12,704 nt of DNA from Treponema sp. (GCA_031278755.1 JAITJV010000224.1:1-12704); one strand, 5' to 3'. Positions 1 to 7,298 are shown, counted from the first letter of the stretch. Numbers and translations are program-made. The notes: a model not told the origin generated them from the sequence alone.

Positions 1-728
1 CGGATAATATGACTGATGTATTCATTAAAACTTGCCTTGTTGCCTATGCCGGTAACCGCGTCCTGCGTCGTGTCGGCCCGCAGTATATAAAAATAGCCCT
101 GCAGCATGGCGGCGGTAAAGAAGGCCCAGATCAGGTTGCCCCCTGAAAAAGTCATGTCCAGCGCCGCCCCAACGCCTATGAGGATTGCGAATCCCGCGAT
201 CAGGTAAACATGAACCTGTTTGAGGAATTTTGACGATGCCAGAAGATCGATTATAATCATAAGAACGGCTATATAGCTCAGGTAAAAGCGGACGAGGTAC
301 ATGCTCCCGTTGGCGTAGCGGTTGTCCGGGGTAATGGTGAAGTAAAAGCCGGAAAAAAGATTCAGCGCCATGATGATTACGTTAATTCCCATGATGGCAA
401 GGACAACCAGCCCTATTTTTTTTGTTCTGGAACTGTTTTTACTGGCAATATAGTCAACAAAGAGAACCGCCGTATAATAGGAGAGGTTCTGGGCGATGAA
501 GTATATATTATTGGAAATATAGAGGAGAATCCTGATCTGCCGGCCGGGCTTTCCGTTCAGCATAAAACTGATAAAATTAAACACTATTGCGATAAAGAGC
601 GAAAACACCGTCAAAAGGTAGATTTTCCGCAGAAAGCTGTCGGTGTTGGGCCTTCGGATATAATTAAATGCGATAAGCAGGATAAAGAGTCCAGTGGCAC
701 ATAACGGATACAGGGAAGCGCCCGACAT
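1..728 (-). CDS. Membrane-bound GGDEF protein (probable diguanylate cyclase), C-terminus outside window
   Basis: I translated the minus strand from the ATG at 728-726; the frame stays open for 242 codons to the window edge. Roughly the first 215 residues are strongly hydrophobic, with six or seven probable membrane segments (for example around residues 6-24, 34-56, 65-92, 101-130 and a long stretch near 175-220). Immediately after the last segment comes DAVTGIGNKASFNEYI, which matches the DxLTGLxNRxxF start of GGDEF domains. The signature loop itself is off the edge, so catalytic competence cannot be judged. A GAGGT Shine-Dalgarno (minus strand, 737-733) supports the start. By family knowledge it would make c-di-GMP in response to a membrane or extracellular signal. 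It lies 108 nt downstream of ndk on the same strand and probably has its own promoter. The GGDEF assignment is strong; the sensory ligand is unknown. Confidence 0.85.
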   Translation of the reverse strand, partial: MSGASLYPLCATGLFILLIAFNYIRRPNTDSFLRKIYLLTVFSLFIAIVFNFISFMLNGKPGRQIRILLYISNNIYFIAQNLSYYTAVLFVDYIASKNSSRTKKIGLVVLAIMGINVIIMALNLFSGFYFTITPDNRYANGSMYLVRFYLSYIAVLMIIIDLLASSKFLKQVHVYLIAGFAILIGVGAALDMTFSGGNLIWAFFTAAMLQGYFYILRADTTQDAVTGIGNKASFNEYISHII

Positions 729-780
729 GACGACCTCGCTTTAATTTACGGCAGCTTTACACACCATCCACCGGTTTTGC

Positions 781-824
781 TATAACTATGTTATAACTAT
801 AATGCATGAGACAAATTTATGAAA
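781..824 (-). promoter_or_regulatory. Possible promoter/operator with 11-nt-period repeat upstream of the GGDEF gene
   Basis: TATAACTAT occurs twice (781-789 and 792-800), with an 11-nt period close to one helical turn. Positions 781-795 also form a 6-bp inverted repeat (TATAAC/GTTATA around TAT). On the minus strand, TATAGT (801-796) lies 17 nt after TTTCAT (824-819), and CATAGT (790-785) lies 18 nt after TTGTCT (814-809). Either could be a promoter for the membrane GGDEF gene. The -35 matches are modest, so this is a suggestion only. The rest of 729-836 shows no gene and no convincing terminator after ndk. Confidence 0.35.
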
Positions 825-836
825 GGGAACCGGCGG

Positions 837-1280
837 CTAAAACCATTCCTGATTGCCGTCTTCCCAGGCGCAGATTTCTCCGGGCCTGAAAAAAAGATCG
901 ATTTCCCGTTCCACGCTGCCGGGGCTGTCCGAGGCATGGACAATATTGAGCCTTGTTCTGGCGGCGTAATCCCCCCGTATGGTGCCGGGCAGGGAGTCCC
1001 CAAGGTTTGTCGGGCCGGCAAGTCGGCGTACAACAGAAACCGCCTCTTCCCCTTCCAGAATCATGGCGATAACAGGCCCCGAAAGGGTATATTCAAGCAG
1101 TTTTTCGTAAAAGTCTTTTCCCCTGTGTTCGGCGTAATGGGTTTCCGCCGTGGTTTTATCGATACGGAGGAGTTTGAGGGCGATGATCCTGAGGCCTTTT
1201 CTCTCAAAACGGGTGATAACTTCTCCGGCTATCCTCCGCTGAAGGACGCCGGGTTTTAACATGACAAAAGTTCTTTCCAT
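837..1280 (-). CDS. ndk: Nucleoside diphosphate kinase
   Basis: This 147-residue protein has the usual length of bacterial NDK, which transfers the gamma phosphate of ATP to other (deoxy)nucleoside diphosphates through a phosphohistidine. Visible family features are the N-terminal MLKPGVLQRR (a variant of the common IKPDGVQR), GEVITRFERKGL, and the catalytic-His segment NIVHASDS with His115. The common sequence is HGSDS, so the Gly to Ala change is mild. GTIRGDYA and the tail EICAWEDGNQEWF are also typical. The ATG start lies 12 nt after the trpS stop behind a weak GGA, so it is probably translated from a trpS-ndk mRNA. An overlapping plus-strand frame (819-1259) is a shadow. Confidence 0.95.
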   Translation of the reverse strand: MERTFVMLKPGVLQRRIAGEVITRFERKGLRIIALKLLRIDKTTAETHYAEHRGKDFYEKLLEYTLSGPVIAMILEGEEAVSVVRRLAGPTNLGDSLPGTIRGDYAARTRLNIVHASDSPGSVEREIDLFFRPGEICAWEDGNQEWF

Positions 1281-1292
1281 AAAAATCCAGCT

Positions 1293-2294
1293 TTACTTCC
1301 GGTCTATGCCGGCGGCTTTGCGGAAACGCCTGACGGTCGCGGCCGCAATAGGGCGGGCTTTTTCCGCCCCCTGTTCCAGAACGGCGTCCAGTTTTTCCCT
1401 GTCCGTCATAATCGCCTCAAAACGTTCCCGGAGGGGGCCGAGCGTCCGGTTTGCCGCGCGGAAGAGTTCCTCCTTGGCTTCCCCCCATCCCATGCCCCCC
1501 GCCCGGTAACGGGCCGCCAGCGCCGCCTGTTCTTCCGCCGGCGCAAAGAGTTTGTAAAGCTGGTATATCTGGCTGGCATCGGGATCTTTGGGCTCATCAA
1601 CGCCCTGTGAATTGGTTACGATACGCATGACAAGTTTGCGAAGTTCCTTTTCCGGGGCAAAGAGGGGAATCACGTTGCCGTAGCTCTTGCTCATCTTCCT
1701 GCCGTCAAGGCCGGGCACAACGGCGACCTCGTCCTGTACGGCGGCCCGGGGAACCTTGAGGACTTCTTTTTTGTAATTAAAATTAACCGCCTGGGCTATA
1801 TCCTGGGCCATCTCTATATGCTGGACCTGGTCCTTTCCCACCGGTACGACGTCGGAATCGAAAAGGATGATATCCGCCGCCATGAGCACCGGGTAGGTAA
1901 AGAGGCCCATGTTTACCCCCGCATCGGGATCGTCCCCCCGTTCGGCGTTTTCCTGCACCGCCGCCTTGTAGGCGTGGGCCCGGTTCATAAGCCCCTTGGA
2001 GGTAAAGGCCATGAGCATGGACGTAAGTTCAAAAACCTCCGGAATGGAACTTTGGCGGTAAAAAATCACCTTTTCCGGATCCAGTCCCGCCGCAAGCCAG
2101 CCCGCGGCGACTTCCCGTATACAGGAGGCCATCTCCTCCGGGTCCTTCATGGTGTTAAGCGCGTGGTAATCGGCTATAAAATAGCGCGCGTCATAATCCC
2201 GGGCCAGTTCCAGGGCGGGCTTGATTGCCCCGAAGTAGTTCCCGATGTGGAGTATTCCTGTCGGCTTGATTCCCGTAAGGGCAATTTTCTTCAT
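1293..2294 (-). CDS. trpS: Tryptophanyl-tRNA synthetase
   Basis: This class I aminoacyl-tRNA synthetase charges tRNA-Trp in the cytoplasm. The 333-residue length fits bacterial TrpRS. The ATP-binding HIGH-type motif appears as HIGN at residues 16-19 within TGIKPTGILHIGN, and KMSKS is intact at 200-204. GKDQVQHIEMAQD and MLMAFTSKGLMNRAHAYK are further TrpRS segments. I chose the ATG at 2294, giving MKKIALTGIKPTG. A TTG at 2312 would add six residues that do not look like TrpRS. Neither start has a recognisable Shine-Dalgarno sequence. The gene is divergent from rpsP and lies just upstream of ndk. Confidence 0.95.
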   Translation of the reverse strand: MKKIALTGIKPTGILHIGNYFGAIKPALELARDYDARYFIADYHALNTMKDPEEMASCIREVAAGWLAAGLDPEKVIFYRQSSIPEVFELTSMLMAFTSKGLMNRAHAYKAAVQENAERGDDPDAGVNMGLFTYPVLMAADIILFDSDVVPVGKDQVQHIEMAQDIAQAVNFNYKKEVLKVPRAAVQDEVAVVPGLDGRKMSKSYGNVIPLFAPEKELRKLVMRIVTNSQGVDEPKDPDASQIYQLYKLFAPAEEQAALAARYRAGGMGWGEAKEELFRAANRTLGPLRERFEAIMTDREKLDAVLEQGAEKARPIAAATVRRFRKAAGIDRK

Positions 2295-2301
2295 AAAGCA
2301 T

Positions 2302-2307
2302 ACTATA
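2302..2307 (-). promoter_or_regulatory. Candidate -10 box for trpS
   Basis: On the minus strand TATAGT ends 7 nt before the ATG of trpS (2294). No good -35 is seen at 16-18 nt upstream (the bases are TTTCGT or TTTTCG). If used, transcription would begin at or next to the start codon, which would explain the missing Shine-Dalgarno sequence. This is inference from spacing only. Confidence 0.3.
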
Positions 2308-2320
2308 TGCAAAATTGCAG

Positions 2321-2349
2321 TTGACGAAAAGCCCTGTTTTTATCATAAT
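2321..2349 (+). promoter_or_regulatory. Sigma-70-type promoter for the rpsP operon
   Basis: TTGACG (2321-2326) and CATAAT (2344-2349) are separated by exactly 17 nt, five of six bases matching consensus in each box. Transcription would begin near 2356, about 20 nt before rpsP, leaving room only for the GAGGAGG ribosome-binding site at 2365-2371. This is the best promoter seen in the window and probably serves the long operon that follows. Confidence 0.75.
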
Positions 2350-2375
2350 AAATTCGTTATACGCGAGGAGGATAC

Positions 2376-2627
2376 ATGAGCGCCACTATCAGGCTCAAGA
2401 AATTCGGAACCAAGAAACGGCCCTATTACCGCATTGTGGTTATGGATAAAAGGGACGCCCGGGACGGGCGGACCATTGAAGAACTGGGTTATTATCACCC
2501 CATCGAAAAAGAGGACAGACAGATCCTTTTTAATGCGGAAAAAGCCAAAGCGTGGCTCGAAAAGGGCGCCGAAGTCAGCGATACGGTACGCCGAATCTTC
2601 AATAAAAAGAACCTTTCGGTAAAGTAG
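2376..2627 (+). CDS. rpsP: 30S ribosomal protein S16
   Basis: This 83-residue protein has the usual size of bacterial S16, which binds 16S rRNA in the body of the small subunit and assists 30S assembly. The N-terminal pattern IRLKKFGTKKRPYYRIVV is diagnostic, followed by DGRTIEELGYYHP, also typical of S16. The ATG is preceded by GAGGAGG with 4-5 nt spacing. As the first gene behind a strong promoter and strong ribosome-binding site, it should be the most expressed gene of the operon. The next gene, khpA, starts 23 nt after its stop. Confidence 0.97.
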   Translation: MSATIRLKKFGTKKRPYYRIVVMDKRDARDGRTIEELGYYHPIEKEDRQILFNAEKAKAWLEKGAEVSDTVRRIFNKKNLSVK

Positions 2628-2650
2628 GCCGCATTGTCAGGATATGATTG

Positions 2651-2884
2651 ATGGAAAAAGATTTGGTTGAATATATTGTAAAAGCCCTGGTTGACGATCC
2701 CGGTTCCGTAGAGGTCAGCGTGGTGGAAGGCGAAAAATCCACCATTCTGGAACTCCGTGTAGCCCCCGACGACATAGGCAAGGTTATAGGCAAGCACGGA
2801 CGCATAGCCAAGGCCATACGAACGGTCCTTCAGGCGGCTACGGCGAGGAGCGGCAAACATACGACGCTGGAAATTCTGGATTAG
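2651..2884 (+). CDS. khpA: KH-domain RNA-binding protein KhpA (YlqC family)
   Basis: This is a 77-residue single type II KH domain protein. The GxxG RNA-binding loop is seen in GKVIGKHGRIAKAIRTVL. The N-terminus MEKDLVEYIVKALVDDP and the tail KHTTLEILD are typical of the family. KhpA binds RNA, often together with KhpB/Jag, and has been linked to cell-envelope growth and RNA regulation in Gram-positive bacteria; its role here is unknown. I chose the ATG at 2651 because AGGA (2639-2642) lies 8 nt upstream. A TTG three bases earlier is possible but unlikely. The position between rpsP and rimM is the classic one for this gene. Confidence 0.93.
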   Translation: MEKDLVEYIVKALVDDPGSVEVSVVEGEKSTILELRVAPDDIGKVIGKHGRIAKAIRTVLQAATARSGKHTTLEILD

Positions 2885-2902
2885 GGCATTTTGGATGGTT
2901 TA

Positions 2903-2923
2903 AAAAACGTCCGAAACGTTTTT
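2903..2923 (+). promoter_or_regulatory. Hairpin directly upstream of rimM
   Basis: AAAAACGT (2903-2910) and ACGTTTTT (2916-2923) form a perfect 8-bp stem with a 5-nt loop, ending 4 nt before the rimM ATG. The stem is AT-rich. It fills the place where a Shine-Dalgarno sequence would be expected, and none is visible. It could tune rimM translation or processing; a functional terminator is unlikely with so little GC. Confidence 0.35.
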
Positions 2924-2927
2924 CCGT

Positions 2928-3458
2928 ATGACGAACCGTTTTGTTGTAGGCCTTGCCGGGTCTCCCTTCGGCCTTAAAGGCTTTATCAAAGTAAAATCCC
3001 TTTCCGGGGAAACGGAACATCTGCTCCGCCTGCGGGAGGCGCTTTTAAGGCTGCGCGGCAGGGAAGAGCTTCATGAAATAGAACAATCCGCCCCCGCCTT
3101 TCCTTCCGTTATAATGAAATTCCGCGGAATTGATACCCCGGAAGAAGCGGGGGCTTTTACCGGCGCTGAAATCATAACCACCCGGGAAAACGCCAGCCCC
3201 CTTAAATCGGGTGAATTCTATATAGAAGATCTCAAAGGGATGGCGGTCATGTCCCCCGAAAATGGAGAGGATGGTTCCACATCCGGCGATGTTCTCGGCC
3301 ATATTACCAATATTATTGAAGGCGGCGGCGGTTATTTGGCCGAAATCAGGCTCAATTCGGGAGAATTCAAGCTGGTTCCTTTCAGGGATGAATTTTTCGG
3401 CGAAATAAAACCGGAGACAGGCAGGGCGGCGCTCCGCAATACATGGATTCTCGAATGA
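2928..3458 (+). CDS. rimM: Ribosome maturation factor RimM
   Basis: This 176-residue protein has the length and two-part layout of RimM, a 30S assembly factor that binds S19. The N-terminal RimM beta-barrel starts with FVVGLAGSPFGLKGFIKVKSL, close to the family's VGxIxxxHGLKGEVKV. The PRC-barrel half begins near residue 100 with GEFYIEDLKGMAV and contains VPFRDEFF. The start is the ATG at 2928; an upstream in-frame TAA at 2901 excludes a longer form. No Shine-Dalgarno sequence is visible, and a small hairpin precedes the start. Its stop overlaps the trmD start (ATGA), so the two are probably translationally coupled. Confidence 0.94.
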   Translation: MTNRFVVGLAGSPFGLKGFIKVKSLSGETEHLLRLREALLRLRGREELHEIEQSAPAFPSVIMKFRGIDTPEEAGAFTGAEIITTRENASPLKSGEFYIEDLKGMAVMSPENGEDGSTSGDVLGHITNIIEGGGGYLAEIRLNSGEFKLVPFRDEFFGEIKPETGRAALRNTWILE

Positions 3459-4276
3459 AGTACACGGTTCTTACCCTGTTTCCCGAAATTATCGACGCCT
3501 ATTTCAACGCATCGATCATGGCGCGGGCAATAGACAGGGGTATCGTAGAGTACCGTTCCGTCAATATACGTGATTTTGCCTTTGACAGGCACAAAACCTG
3601 CGACGATGCCCCCTACGGCGGCGGTCCCGGCATGCTGATGTTGAGCGAACCCCTCGGACGCGCCCTGGAAGCGGCGGGGGTTTCGCCCCGCCGTCCGCCG
3701 GAAACCGGCGGAAAAGAAGCCCGGCGGGCCGGCGCAGAATCCGGAGACGGAAAGCAGAGGCGGGTTGTCTGCCTTTCACCGTCAGGACGGCTTTTTACCC
3801 AGGCGCTTGCGGGAGAACTGGCGTTTTCCGGTGAATTGATCCTTGTCTGCGGCCGTTACGAAGGCATAGATCAGCGGATTATCGACCTTTATGCCGATGA
3901 AGAAATCTCGGTCGGGGATTATGTGCTTTCGTCGGGGGAAGCCGCCGCCCTTATCGTTATAGACGCGACCTGCCGGCTGGTTGACAGGGTTATTACCCCT
4001 GAATCCCTGGAAGAAGAGAGCTTCAGCGGCGGCTTGCTTGAATATCCCCAGTATACACGCCCCGAAGAATATGCTACACTCAAAGTTCCCGGCGTTTTGC
4101 TTTCCGGGCACCACGAACAAATACGGCGCTGGCGCCTTGAAAAGCGGGTGGAAAAGACCCTTGCCCTGCGGCCCGATTTGATACGCCGGGGCAGGGAAGA
4201 TGGAATTTTTGACGCCGAGACCGAACAAATAATACAGAACCTGGAGGCGCGGGCCAAAGGTTGCGGAGGAGTTTAA
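3455..4276 (+). CDS. trmD: tRNA (guanine-N1)-methyltransferase TrmD
   Basis: TrmD methylates G37 of tRNAs for Leu, Pro and Arg using S-adenosylmethionine, preventing +1 frameshifting. Typical SPOUT features are [12 protein letters not shown] at the start, [12 protein letters not shown] near residues 51-62, the knot segment VCGRYEGID and the catalytic-loop region [14 protein letters not shown]. The C-terminal domain includes PQYTRPEEY and [13 protein letters not shown]. The ATG at 3455 overlaps the rimM stop as ATGA; an in-frame ATG 12 nt earlier is less likely. The 273-residue length exceeds the usual 240-250, mostly because of a Gly/Arg/Glu-rich insertion near residues 76-104, between the PYGGGPGM region and the segment VVCLSPSGR. 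Confidence 0.95.
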   Translation: MKYTVLTLFPEIIDAYFNASIMARAIDRGIVEYRSVNIRDFAFDRHKTCDDAPYGGGPGMLMLSEPLGRALEAAGVSPRRPPETGGKEARRAGAESGDGKQRRVVCLSPSGRLFTQALAGELAFSGELILVCGRYEGIDQRIIDLYADEEISVGDYVLSSGEAAALIVIDATCRLVDRVITPESLEEESFSGGLLEYPQYTRPEEYATLKVPGVLLSGHHEQIRRWRLEKRVEKTLALRPDLIRRGREDGIFDAETEQIIQNLEARAKGCGGV

Positions 4277-4278
4277 GG

Positions 4279-4698
4279 ATGAACGAGATCAAGGCTATTG
4301 AAGCCTCCCAGATGAAAAGCGATCCCGGAAATTTCAAGCCGGGCGATACGGTTAAAGTTCATTTCAGGATAATTGAAGGCAAAAATGAACGTATCCAGAT
4401 TTATGAGGGGCTTGTTATTGCCGTGAAAAATTCCCGGATAGGCAAGACCTTTACAGTACGGAAGAATTCCTACGGCGTCGGCGTTGAAAGGGTTTTTCCC
4501 CTTCATTCTCCCCGTATCGCCAATGTGGAACTCGTAAGGCCCGGCAGGGTCAGACGGGCCAAACTGTACTATATCAGGGAGAAAGTCGGCAAGGCCGCCA
4601 GGATCAGGGAACTCATAAGCCGAAAAGGCTCCCGTGTTTCCAAATCCGCCGGAGCGCAGACCGTTAACGGCGCCCAGGCAGAAACAGCCCAGTCTTGA
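4279..4698 (+). CDS. rplS: 50S ribosomal protein L19
   Basis: L19 sits at the 30S-50S interface. The core is clear: [53 protein letters not shown] and [10 protein letters not shown]. The ATG at 4279 is preceded by GGAGGAG (4265-4271) at 7 nt, so I preferred it to the TTG at 4261, which would lie inside trmD. The protein has 139 residues against about 115 in most bacteria. The extra part is a C-terminal, Ser/Ala/Gln-rich tail after about residue 115 that looks disordered. The stop overlaps a TTG start of the next gene (TTGA). Confidence 0.95.
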   Translation: MNEIKAIEASQMKSDPGNFKPGDTVKVHFRIIEGKNERIQIYEGLVIAVKNSRIGKTFTVRKNSYGVGVERVFPLHSPRIANVELVRPGRVRRAKLYYIREKVGKAARIRELISRKGSRVSKSAGAQTVNGAQAETAQS

Positions 4699-5759
4699 TT
4701 CGCAGCGAACGCATACCCAGGCCCAATACCCTAAAAGAACAACATACCCCGCGTCTTGCCGCGGGGCCGATTCATACTCCTTCCCCGCCGGATCGCGCCG
4801 GTTCGGCGGGCGGAACGCCGAACATCCCTGTACATACATCCCTCCTGAACCTGGCCGCCGCTTTGGGCCTCCCCAGGGACAAACTTTCAGTTTCGATCCT
4901 TTCATTTTTGCGTTTTTTTTCGCTTCCCCTTGATTCCGCCTCCGCGGCGTGGATTAGAAGCCGGGCTTTGGACTCCGGTGCAGACCCGGAGGGTCCGGAA
5001 CCGAGAGGCCCTGATACGGCAAAGGCCGCGGCGGACAAGGCCGCGGGGAAGGCTGATTCCGGGCAAGGCGCGGTTCCGCGGGGGGCCGAAGCCCTGCTGC
5101 GTTTCCGCGAAGCTCTGTCCCTGGCCGGCGCCGCTTTTCTGGACAAGGGGCTGCGGCCCGGCAGTGAAGCGCTTGAAAAATACGCCGGAGCCATAGATCC
5201 CGGCAGGCGCAGGCCCCCGGGAAATTCGGCCGGAAAAGGCGGAGATTCAGGACATTCGGATATAGGCGGTCCCGAAGACCGGGACGGTTCCGACGCCCCC
5301 GGCGGAGGCCTTCTGCGCAGGCGTGCGGCCGCAGGCGATCCCCTTCTCGATCTTGTTAACCGTCTGCCCGGCCGCGGCGGCAAACGGTGGATAGTTATTC
5401 CCTTTGAATGGAAACAGTACAGCGTTACCCTGCGCATCCTCCTTGGCCCGGATAATATACGGACGGATTCCGCTCATGCAAAAACCGGCAGGGCCGATCG
5501 TATGGCTCTGGAGATTGTTTCCGGAAAACCGGAAGGCGGGCATTGGCTTTTTATTTTCAATTTCCGGAAGCATGTTGAACTCAATTTTGGCAGATGCCCT
5601 TCTCCGGGAAACAGAATCCTTGATTCAATGAAAAAAGAGCTTTCGGCGCTTCTGGGCCTCTCTTTTGATCAAATTCACCCCCAAAATTGGGGAAAATTCC
5701 CCTTTTTCGCCCCTGACAGCAGGGATGAAGCCTTGCTTTCCATAAATAAGGAGGTGTAA
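4695..5759 (+). CDS. FliK-like flagellar hook-length-control protein (YlqG-type), divergent
   Basis: This is a 354-residue, low-complexity protein. An N-terminal Pro-rich stretch (1-48) leads to a segment with the pattern of FliK-like proteins beside FlhB-tail genes: [30 protein letters not shown] (about residues 51-80, quoted here in two overlapping parts: [14 protein letters not shown] and [16 protein letters not shown]). Residues 95-215 are rich in Gly, Pro, Ala, Asp and Arg and probably disordered. The C-terminal part (about 230-325) is folded and beta-rich, starting [19 protein letters not shown], resembling a divergent FliK C-terminal domain. The assignment leans on context: the next gene is an FlhB-tail paralogue, and B. 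subtilis has the ylqG-ylqH pair downstream of the same rpsP-rplS cluster. The TTG start at 4695 has no clear Shine-Dalgarno and would rely on coupling to rplS. A structure prediction of residues 230-330 would test it. Confidence 0.6.
   Translation: MIRSERIPRPNTLKEQHTPRLAAGPIHTPSPPDRAGSAGGTPNIPVHTSLLNLAAALGLPRDKLSVSILSFLRFFSLPLDSASAAWIRSRALDSGADPEGPEPRGPDTAKAAADKAAGKADSGQGAVPRGAEALLRFREALSLAGAAFLDKGLRPGSEALEKYAGAIDPGRRRPPGNSAGKGGDSGHSDIGGPEDRDGSDAPGGGLLRRRAAAGDPLLDLVNRLPGRGGKRWIVIPFEWKQYSVTLRILLGPDNIRTDSAHAKTGRADRMALEIVSGKPEGGHWLFIFNFRKHVELNFGRCPSPGNRILDSMKKELSALLGLSFDQIHPQNWGKFPFFAPDSRDEALLSINKEV
5748..5756 (+). promoter_or_regulatory. Full-length Shine-Dalgarno sequence that fixes an AUA start
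   Basis: AAGGAGGTG is complementary over all nine bases to the usual 3' end of 16S rRNA (CACCUCCUU). Its AGGAGG core ends 6 nt before ATA at 5761 and 33 nt before the first conventional start in that frame, TTG at 5788. An in-frame TAA at 5743 rules out any start further upstream. The site overlaps the last codons and stop of the preceding gene. Confidence 0.85.
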
Positions 5760-5760
5760 C

Positions 5761-6027
5761 ATAAAGAATCGGAAAACCGCCTCCGCTTTGGCTTATGATA
5801 TGGGCAAGGATCCGGCGCCCCGGCTTGTCGCCAAAGGGCGGGGCAGGGAGGCGGAGCGCATAATAGCCGTCGCGCAAAAGGCGGGAGTCGCCATTGTAGA
5901 TGACGCCGCCATGGCGGCTCTTCTGGACGCCGAGGTCAATCCGGGAGAGTATATTCCGGTTTGGTGCTGGGAGGCCGCGGCAAAGATACTTGCGTTTGTG
6001 GTGGAAAAGGATAAGAAAATACGATGA
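5761..6027 (+). CDS. FlhB C-terminal-domain paralogue (FlhX/YlqH-type)
   Basis: The 88-residue product matches the cytoplasmic C-terminal domain of FlhB, the flagellar type III export substrate-specificity switch, from just after the NPTH autocleavage site. Matching parts are [18 protein letters not shown] (FlhB: ALKYDxxKxxAPxVVAKG), [18 protein letters not shown] and [16 protein letters not shown]. Such short paralogues can substitute for the cleaved FlhB tail in other bacteria. The ATA at 5761, in frame and 6 nt after a perfect Shine-Dalgarno, gives N-terminal residues [12 protein letters not shown], as expected of the family. The next conventional start, TTG at 5788, would cut directly before AYD and lacks a ribosome-binding site. 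A sequencing error changing ATG to ATA is an alternative. The stop overlaps the next start as ATGA. Together with the upstream FliK-like gene it suggests control of hook or rod substrate switching. Confidence 0.85.
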   Translation: MKNRKTASALAYDMGKDPAPRLVAKGRGREAERIIAVAQKAGVAIVDDAAMAALLDAEVNPGEYIPVWCWEAAAKILAFVVEKDKKIR

Positions 6028-7298
6028 AGCAGATTGCGGTAAAAAATCTCCATCCCGGAATGATCTTTTCCGAACCGGTATACATTGAAGGAAATAACAT
6101 TCTTGTTCCCGCCGGGGTGGAAATCAGGAAAAAAGACATTGACCGGCTTAACTCCTGGGGTGTTGAGTCGGTAGAGACCGAAGGCGACGCGGTGTCCATC
6201 GCTGCCGGCCAAAAGAAAGAAAAGGCCGCCGCGGGAGCGGATCCGGCGGCTCCGGAAACGGCGAAAAAAGCCCCCGGAACGGCTGAACCCCGGGAGGCGG
6301 CGCCTGCGCCGGAAAGCCCCGTTAAAGGCAAGGCTTCCGCAAAAAAGGCCCCCTCAAGCGCGCTTTCGCTTACTGAAGTTCAGGAAAACAAAGGCGCCTA
6401 CCGGAGTTACATGGATCTGATAGAGCGGCTTGACGCGGTGTTCAACAATATAATGGGCGGCGTTTCCGTAGAAATAAGATCCATAGACAGTATTACATCC
6501 CGTCTGCTTCAGGCTGTGCGGGATGAACGGGACAGCATCATTGGGTATATTTTGGGCGGCGAAGTGACCGGCCACGAGATGGCAAAAAGCTCGGTCAACG
6601 CCGCCATACTTTCGGCGCTTATCGCCATAGAACTTAAAATCCCCAATCACAAGATCATGCAGATCATCACCGGGGCGCTGCTCCACGATGTCGGTATGTT
6701 CAGGCTTCCCAGGGAAATAACCGACAAGCGGGGCGGGCTTTCGGATGCGGAATTGCAGCGTATGCAGGCCCATCCCCTCTATGCGTATAAAATTGTCTCC
6801 AAAACCCTGCTTTACCCCGAAGAAGTGGGCCACGTGGTCCTTCAGCACCATGAAAGGTGGGACGGAGAAGGGTATCCCCGGCGGCTTGCCGGCACAGACA
6901 TAGATCTCGGCGCCCGTATAGTCTCTGTGGCCGACGCTTTTGAGGCAATGGTCAGCCAAAAATCCTACCGTAACTCCATGGTGGGCTACCAGGCCATGAA
7001 AAACCTCCTTTCCGACAATTCCCGGCGTTTTGATCCGGATGTGCTTAAGGCCTTTATACAGACCATGGGGATATACCCCATAGGTTCCATCATCCTCCTT
7101 AACAACGGGGCGTTGGCGCGTGTTATCGAAGTCCATGGCGATGCGCCGCTCAGGCCCAAAATCCGCATACTGGCGGATGAATTCGGCAAGGTTTACAAGC
7201 AGGATGAAGGGGATATTATCGATCTTTTAACGGAAAAGAGCCTGTTTATAGCCAAAGCCCTGGATCCACGGGAGCTTGCCAAGAAGAATGCCGGATAA
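6024..7298 (+). CDS. HD-GYP domain protein (c-di-GMP phosphodiesterase family) with altered metal site
   Basis: The 424-residue protein has three parts. Residues 1-58 form a small domain like those preceding many HD-GYP domains ([20 protein letters not shown]). Residues 60-112 are an Ala/Pro/Lys/Glu-rich linker. Residues about 125-345 are the HD-GYP domain, with HD at 221-222 in [12 protein letters not shown]250, [11 protein letters not shown] at 275-285 and D304 in [10 protein letters not shown] conserved-looking tail (350-410) includes [19 protein letters not shown] enzymes hydrolyse c-di-GMP to pGpG or GMP. Two key positions differ: the first metal-binding His (usually HSVNVA) is Ser189 in KSSVNAA, although the Glu four residues earlier (E185) is kept, and the HDxGK Lys is Met225. 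Activity is therefore uncertain; it may act as a c-di-GMP sensor. It overlaps the FlhB-like gene by ATGA. Confidence 0.9.
   Translation: MKQIAVKNLHPGMIFSEPVYIEGNNILVPAGVEIRKKDIDRLNSWGVESVETEGDAVSIAAGQKKEKAAAGADPAAPETAKKAPGTAEPREAAPAPESPVKGKASAKKAPSSALSLTEVQENKGAYRSYMDLIERLDAVFNNIMGGVSVEIRSIDSITSRLLQAVRDERDSIIGYILGGEVTGHEMAKSSVNAAILSALIAIELKIPNHKIMQIITGALLHDVGMFRLPREITDKRGGLSDAELQRMQAHPLYAYKIVSKTLLYPEEVGHVVLQHHERWDGEGYPRRLAGTDIDLGARIVSVADAFEAMVSQKSYRNSMVGYQAMKNLLSDNSRRFDPDVLKAFIQTMGIYPIGSIILLNNGALARVIEVHGDAPLRPKIRILADEFGKVYKQDEGDIIDLLTEKSLFIAKALDPRELAKKNAG

Noticed and set aside
819..1259. 146-codon plus-strand frame opposite ndk
   Set aside because: ndk on the minus strand is unambiguous; the plus-strand frame has no matching features.
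4772..5437. 221-codon minus-strand frame opposite the FliK-like gene
   Set aside because: It is Arg/Ser/Pro-rich and arises from the complementary strand of a low-complexity region; no ribosome-binding site or family match is seen.
6354..7136. 260-codon minus-strand frame opposite the HD-GYP gene
   Set aside because: The HD-GYP motifs on the plus strand are decisive, and the antisense product resembles no family.
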